Source: an uncultured Lachnospiraceae bacterium
GTDB lineage: Bacteria; Bacillota; Clostridia; Lachnospirales; Lachnospiraceae
Direction: 5' to 3'
Assembly (NCBI GenBank): GCA_902476265.1
Contig: CABSCP010000001.1
Span: forward strand, 248,001 to 312,000
Length of the DNA stretch: 64,000 nucleotides
A program made the position numbers and the translations under genes. The notes beneath the pieces were generated by a model. It did not search any database and was not told where the DNA came from. It saw only the letters and a program-made list of their open reading frames with translations. Position 1 is the first letter of the stretch; each line of letters opens with the position of its first letter. Below are positions 59,980 through 64,000 of this stretch, piece after piece.

Positions 59980-62495
59980 AAAGAGGAATGATAAAGCTGA
60001 TCACTTTTGTCGGCGTATTTTTGATATCCCTGGTGGTGATCAGCTTTTTTATGAATAAAGGAAATGCGGATATGACGGCCCAAATGGGGCCGGCAACGCT
60101 TCCTACAGTGTCCATCGGAATGGGAGGACTGCAGATAAATCAGATGTATGGCTACTGCGCGGTCATGGAGACGGCCGGCATGAGGGACAGCATTACGCCG
60201 CTGGGAAAGCAGCGGCAGGTGGATGCCTGTATCCATACCTACGGACAAAAGATCAGCAGGGTTTCTTATGAGGTGCGCAGTGTGGACGGCAGCAGGCTCA
60301 TTGAAAACACGCCGCTTACGGATTTTTACAGGAGCGGGGAAGACTTATATGTTTCCTTCCGATTGAAAGATCTGATCGATGAAGGCAGCGAATACAGCCT
60401 GATTTTTGTGATGGAGCTGGAGGACGGCAGGGAAGTGCGTTATTATACCCGCGTGATCCAGGCCGATTATCAGCTGGCGGAAAAACTGGAGTTCATTACC
60501 GACTTTTCAGATGCGACCTTTCATTACGATGAAATGGTGGAGAAGGGATATAACAGGAAGCTGGAACCCAATTCGGAAGGCAATAATTCTTCGCTGAACC
60601 GGGTGGATATTCACAGTACGGCAAAACAGGTGGCATGGGGCGGAATCCAAGTAAAAAAGGAGTCAGAGACCCAGATCCAAGTCAAGGAACTCGCTCCCCA
60701 GACCGCTTCCGTTGTGCTCTCTTACCTGGTGAGCTTTCCGGACGGCGGAAAAACTTCTTATGCATGGACGGAAGAATATTTCCGGGTGCGCTATACGGCG
60801 GAAAATATGTATCTTTTGGATTATGAAAGGACAGTGGAGCAGTTTCTGAATGAAACCGCGGGAAGTTTTGCCAACGATAAGCTCCGGCTGGGGATAGCCG
60901 ATCCGGATGTCCGGATGATGGAAAGCGACGGCGGTACGGTTTTCGCATTTTCCAACGCCGGCGCATTATACAGTTATAACGGTGCGGACAGTAAACTTGC
61001 CAGATTATTTTCATTCTATGACGGGGAAGCAGACGATGAAAGAAACTGGAATAACCGCCATGATTTTGAAATTCTTCATGTTGATGAAACGGGAAATGTC
61101 ACTTTTTTAGTCTATGGATACATGAACAGAGGAAGGCATGAGGGCTTCTGCGGCGTCCAGGTCTGCTATTACAGCAGCACCCTGAATGTGGTGGAAGAAA
61201 TGGCGTTTATTCCTTATACCAAAGCGGCTGACATTTTGAAAGCGGACATGGAAAATCTGTCTTATGTGAACGGGAAAAATGATCTGTATCTGATGCTCAA
61301 CGGAAGTATTTATCACGTGGGGCTGGAAGATAAGAGCAGTGAATGTATCGCGGAAGGGCTGAGTGAAAACAGCTATCGCGTTTCCAAGGATGGCAGTATG
61401 CTGGCTTATCAGAAGGGGGGGCAGGAATTTTCCGGCAAAACCCTTGTACTGATGAACTTAAACAGTGGCGAAAAGGATGAGATTGATGCGGGGGCAGGAA
61501 ATTATATTCGGCCTCTTGGCTTTATGGGAGAGGATCTGATTTACGGGATTGCTTCCGGAGAGGATATCTGGTCGGATGCGCTGGGCTACACCTTTTTTCC
61601 GATGAAGGAAATCCTCATCCGCAATTTTGCGGGAGATGTATTAAAAAGGTATGAAGAAGAGGAATTTTACGTTATTTCCTGCAGCATTGAAAGCAATCAG
61701 ATCAATTTGGAAAGGGTTCGTCGGGCGGGGAGCGGATTTGAAAGCGCAAGCGCCGATCAGATCCATTACAGTGACGAAATTCCCGCCAGTAAAAATTATG
61801 TGGTGACAGCGGCCACGGAGGAGCTTCAGACGATTGTGCAGATTGCGCTCAGAAGCGCTGTGGATATCAAAAAAGTGAAGGTGCTGACGCCGAAGGAAGT
61901 CTTATTTGAAGGCAGCAGGAACATTGTTCTCGCACAGGAAAAAAGTCCGGAGAGATACTATGTTTATGGCAAGGACGGAGTGGTGGACATCCTTTCCGAT
62001 CCGGCCGATGCGGTAGCGCTGGCATATGACAACGCGGGAGCGGTGACCGCTGACGACGGGAGCTATGTGTTCAAGCGCGACAGGCTGCACACGTCCAATC
62101 AAATCATGGCCATCAAGGGAATGACAGCCGAAAACGGGGAAAGCAGCCTGGCGGTGTGTTTGAATGCGATTTTCCGGTTTGAAGGGCTCATGCGTGACAG
62201 CGCGTATCTTTTGGATTCCGGGAAAAACGTGATGACGATTCTGGAAGAAAATCTGGACGGCCGGAGAATTTTGAATCTCCAGGGTTGTTCCCTGGATATG
62301 GTTTTGTATTATCCTGACCGGGAAATTCCGGTGCTTGCGGTGCTGCAAGACGGAAGTGCGGTACTGATCACGGGCTTTAATGAGCAGAATATAGTGCTTA
62401 TGGATCCCCAGACCGGAAAGGTGTATAAGAAAGGGATGAATGACAGCAGGGCCTGGTTTGAAGAGAACGGGAACCGTTTTATCGCGTACTGGTGA
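59976..62495 (+). CDS. Large membrane-anchored protein with propeller-like middle and degenerate C39-like end
   Basis: An 839-residue protein with one N-terminal membrane helix (about residues 7-25) and an extracytoplasmic body. The centre (about 285-640) is beta-rich and repetitive (MYLLDYERTVEQF; LLKRYEEEEFYVISC style strands), suggesting a propeller. The last 110 residues resemble peptidase C39 (AVLITGFNEQNIVLMDPQTG), but the usual Cys and His positions hold Ser and Ser/Ala, so proteolysis is unlikely. The start is TTG 59976, overlapping the methyltransferase stop by four bases, with AGAGGAG upstream. Function unknown. Confidence 0.75.
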   Translation: MKRGMIKLITFVGVFLISLVVISFFMNKGNADMTAQMGPATLPTVSIGMGGLQINQMYGYCAVMETAGMRDSITPLGKQRQVDACIHTYGQKISRVSYEVRSVDGSRLIENTPLTDFYRSGEDLYVSFRLKDLIDEGSEYSLIFVMELEDGREVRYYTRVIQADYQLAEKLEFITDFSDATFHYDEMVEKGYNRKLEPNSEGNNSSLNRVDIHSTAKQVAWGGIQVKKESETQIQVKELAPQTASVVLSYLVSFPDGGKTSYAWTEEYFRVRYTAENMYLLDYERTVEQFLNETAGSFANDKLRLGIADPDVRMMESDGGTVFAFSNAGALYSYNGADSKLARLFSFYDGEADDERNWNNRHDFEILHVDETGNVTFLVYGYMNRGRHEGFCGVQVCYYSSTLNVVEEMAFIPYTKAADILKADMENLSYVNGKNDLYLMLNGSIYHVGLEDKSSECIAEGLSENSYRVSKDGSMLAYQKGGQEFSGKTLVLMNLNSGEKDEIDAGAGNYIRPLGFMGEDLIYGIASGEDIWSDALGYTFFPMKEILIRNFAGDVLKRYEEEEFYVISCSIESNQINLERVRRAGSGFESASADQIHYSDEIPASKNYVVTAATEELQTIVQIALRSAVDIKKVKVLTPKEVLFEGSRNIVLAQEKSPERYYVYGKDGVVDILSDPADAVALAYDNAGAVTADDGSYVFKRDRLHTSNQIMAIKGMTAENGESSLAVCLNAIFRFEGLMRDSAYLLDSGKNVMTILEENLDGRRILNLQGCSLDMVLYYPDREIPVLAVLQDGSAVLITGFNEQNIVLMDPQTGKVYKKGMNDSRAWFEENGNRFIAYW

Positions 62496-62513
62496 TGCCG
62501 AATGTGTAGATGG

Positions 62514-62557
62514 AAAAAAGACAGGAACGTGTGAAAACACACAAACCTGTCTTTTCT
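62514..62557. terminator. Bidirectional terminator between the large C39-like gene and queT
   Basis: Stem AAAAGACAGG/CCTGTCTTTT (62516-62525 with 62546-62555) with an inner GTGTG/CACAC stem; A and T tracts serve both directions. Confidence 0.85.
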
Positions 62558-62567
62558 ATCTCTGATT

Positions 62568-63095
62568 TTATTCTGTCGGGAAAAGCTGTTTCCTGTACTT
62601 CTGCAGGGAGAACAGCAGGATCAGCCCGAAGATACCGCAGGAGATCACCTCTCCGATGGTCACTGTTAGAACAGAAAACCATACAGGCACGATACCGTAT
62701 GCGTATTTCAACACGGGGGGGATGATCACCGCGTTCGCCAGGATGGGAGGAAGCGGTGAAAGCCATTTATAAAGACTGGCTTTGCCTGTACCTGCACATT
62801 TTACAGCCGCATTTCCGAGTGCCCATGTTCCCAGAGCGCCCGCAAGGGTTGCCAGAGGCCCGAAAATGATATCGGGAAGCGCGCAGCCGGAAGCGATATT
62901 TCCGAGCAGACAGCCTACATATAAACCGGGAATGGCAGCAGGTGTGAAAAAGGGGAGGACAGTGAGCGCTTCCGAGAAGCGTACCTGGATGTTGCCGCTT
63001 GCCAGGCCGAGGGCATTTGCGATCAGCGTGAGCACGACATAGAGAGCGGCAATCATCGCCGCCTGAGTGAGGTAGAGAACTTTTTTGTTTTTCAT
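62568..63095 (-). CDS. queT: Queuosine precursor ECF transporter S component QueT
   Basis: A 175-residue protein with about five membrane helices. AALYVVLTLIANALGLASGNIQVRFSEALTVLPFF and the later GCLLGNIASG and PDIIFGPLATLAGALGTW are typical of the QueT family (COG4708), the substrate-binding part of an energy-coupling-factor transporter for preQ0/preQ1 or queuosine. A preQ1-I-like riboswitch lies in its leader. ECF ATPases must be encoded elsewhere. Confidence 0.92.
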   Translation of the reverse strand: MKNKKVLYLTQAAMIAALYVVLTLIANALGLASGNIQVRFSEALTVLPFFTPAAIPGLYVGCLLGNIASGCALPDIIFGPLATLAGALGTWALGNAAVKCAGTGKASLYKWLSPLPPILANAVIIPPVLKYAYGIVPVWFSVLTVTIGEVISCGIFGLILLFSLQKYRKQLFPTE

Positions 63096-63104
63096 TTGTT
63101 TTTC

Positions 63105-63145
63105 TCCTTAGTTTTGTTTTACGTCTGGATGGTTTCGAACAGACG
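63105..63145 (-). promoter_or_regulatory. Putative preQ1-I riboswitch upstream of queT
   Basis: On the minus strand a 6-bp stem (CGTCTG/CAGACG) with a 12-base loop starting TTC is followed by an A-rich tail AAAACAAAACTAAGGAG that contains the ribosome site. Stem, loop length and tail fit the compact preQ1-I class, where the tail pairs back into the loop and hides the Shine-Dalgarno sequence. I could not confirm all loop-tail pairs. Confidence 0.45.
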
Positions 63146-63229
63146 GAATTTACAACTTTTTAAGTATATCAGGAAAGAAAAAAAAGTCAAGGGATTATTG
63201 CAAAAGAAATTTAAGCGATCAGGAGAGGT

Positions 63230-63961
63230 ATGATGATGGAAAGATACGGAAGAAATAAAGGGAAACGGCTCAGTAAGTATGTAGAGGATTATGTTGTTTT
63301 TGACCTTGAGACAACGGGAATCAATCAGGAGAGAGATGCCATAATAGAGATATCCGCCATAAAAGTCTGTAAAAATCGGGTGGTGGAAGAGTTTTCCACA
63401 CTGGTGAATCCGGGCAGACATATCCCATACAGCGCTACGGCAGTAAACGGGATTACGGATGAAATGGTAAAGGATGCGCCGGAGATTGGAAAGGCCATTG
63501 CGGATTTTCTGAATTTCGTGGGGGATCATATTCTGGTAGGGCATAATATTCATACATTTGATATGAATTTTGCTTATGACGCCGCGTGGAATGAACTGGG
63601 AAAGGAATTGCATAACGATTATATCGATACGCTGTATCTGGCGAGAAGATATCTGCCGGAGCTTTCTCATCACAGGCTTACCGATGTTTCGGCGCATTTT
63701 TGCATCGAAACGAAGGGCGCGCACAGAGCGCTGTGCGATTGTGTCATGAACCAGAAATGCTATGAAGAACTGGGCAGGCTTATGAAAAAACAGCAGGAGG
63801 AAAGGAAAGGGAAAGAAGCGTCGGACGGGAAAGAGGAAATGATCTGCCCGGAATGCGGAAGCGTTCTGGTGCTGCGAAAAGGCAGATTCGGCGAATTTTA
63901 TGGCTGCGGAGGATTTCCGGGATGCCGGTATACCAGAAAAATAAACGGGCATGTCCGCTGA
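63230..63961 (+). CDS. DEDDh 3'-5' exonuclease with topoisomerase-type zinc finger
   Basis: A 243-residue protein (ATG 63230; ATG 63233 or 63236 may be the real start, given the AGGAGAGG spacing). Residues about 18-180 form a DnaQ-like exonuclease: FDLETTGINQERDAIIEIS (Exo I), VGHNIHTFDMNF (Exo II), GAHRALCDC (Exo III His and Asp). After a charged linker, residues about 200-240 form a C4 zinc ribbon (CPECG...CGGFPGC), as found at the end of topoisomerase I. The pair suggests single-strand DNA or repair-linked trimming. The terminator at 63949 overlaps its stop. Confidence 0.9.
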   Translation: MMMERYGRNKGKRLSKYVEDYVVFDLETTGINQERDAIIEISAIKVCKNRVVEEFSTLVNPGRHIPYSATAVNGITDEMVKDAPEIGKAIADFLNFVGDHILVGHNIHTFDMNFAYDAAWNELGKELHNDYIDTLYLARRYLPELSHHRLTDVSAHFCIETKGAHRALCDCVMNQKCYEELGRLMKKQQEERKGKEASDGKEEMICPECGSVLVLRKGRFGEFYGCGGFPGCRYTRKINGHVR

Positions 63962-63987
63962 GGGGATACAGCGGACATGCCTTTTTA
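63949..63987 (+). terminator. Terminator after the exonuclease gene
   Basis: Perfect 12-bp stem GCATGTCCGCTG/CAGCGGACATGC (63949-63960 with 63969-63980), then CTTTTTAAAA. The ascending arm contains the last codons. Confidence 0.9.
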
Positions 63988-64000
63988 AAATCAATCGTCG

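Noticed and set aside
1..64000. tRNA, rRNA, CRISPR arrays, prophage and insertion sequences
   Set aside because: I looked through the intergenic stretches and found no cloverleaf with CCA-type ends, no rRNA signatures, no regularly spaced repeats and no transposase or integrase genes.

Overview
The window reads as chromosomal DNA of an anaerobic, probably spore-forming Clostridia species, most likely Lachnospiraceae (inference). GC content is moderate, near 50% by eye. Supporting signs are pyruvate formate-lyase fermentation, iron-sulfur L-serine dehydratase, cysteine desulfidase, GdpP-rplI-dnaB and rpsF-ssb-rpsR gene orders, MecA, CwlD and SleB-type cortex enzymes, DUF951, QueT, and an F-type ATP synthase whose c subunit carries sodium-ligand residues. 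I see no rRNA, tRNA, CRISPR, phage, plasmid or insertion-sequence genes. This is core and metabolic chromosome, with hairpin-rich intergenic elements.

Layout. 1-2.5 kb: tail of a fucose-isomerase-family gene and a GH3 glycosidase. 2.5-9.4 kb: a membrane diguanylate cyclase, a HelD-type helicase fused to a GH31 N-terminal-like domain, and a cation/proton antiporter. 9.4-12.4 kb: serine dehydratase (two subunits), bacteriohemerythrin overlapping a sirtuin, DUF951. 12.4-13.7 kb: rpsF-ssb-rpsR. 13.7-18 kb: a lipoprotein with a solute-binding half, a response regulator and a histidine kinase. 18-23 kb: gdpP-rplI-dnaB and a MerR-type regulator. 23-29 kb: a fermentation cluster with a ferredoxin, PFL-activating enzyme, a hydrolase, DUF1858 and a split pyruvate formate-lyase. 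29-33.4 kb: MecA, a small CxxC protein, a GH18 protein and CwlD. 33.4-42 kb: LysR regulator, cysteine desulfidase and an Opp peptide transporter. 42-46.2 kb: sua5-rpiB-upp-comEB and a coiled-coil SleB-type hydrolase. 46.5-47.6 kb: Nudix and DUF402 proteins. 47.7-54.9 kb: complete ATP synthase operon. 55-58.7 kb: MoxR-DUF58-DUF4129 cluster. 58.8-62.5 kb: methyltransferase and a large degenerate C39-like protein. 62.5-64 kb: QueT transporter and an exonuclease with a zinc finger.

The most striking item is the pyruvate formate-lyase locus. The catalytic chain stops where the glycyl-radical domain should begin. That domain is a separate 80-residue gene, and between them lies a 66-residue gene that resembles the start of the radical domain but ends in a cysteine cluster instead of the radical loop. 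Two Rex-like operators and a near-consensus promoter precede the locus. The second is a 1072-residue protein joining a HelD helicase to a sugar-hydrolase accessory domain with no catalytic barrel. Other points are the predicted sodium-coupled ATP synthase, an apparently dead C39-like protein, a probable preQ1 riboswitch before queT, and several long inverted-repeat or tandem hairpin elements.
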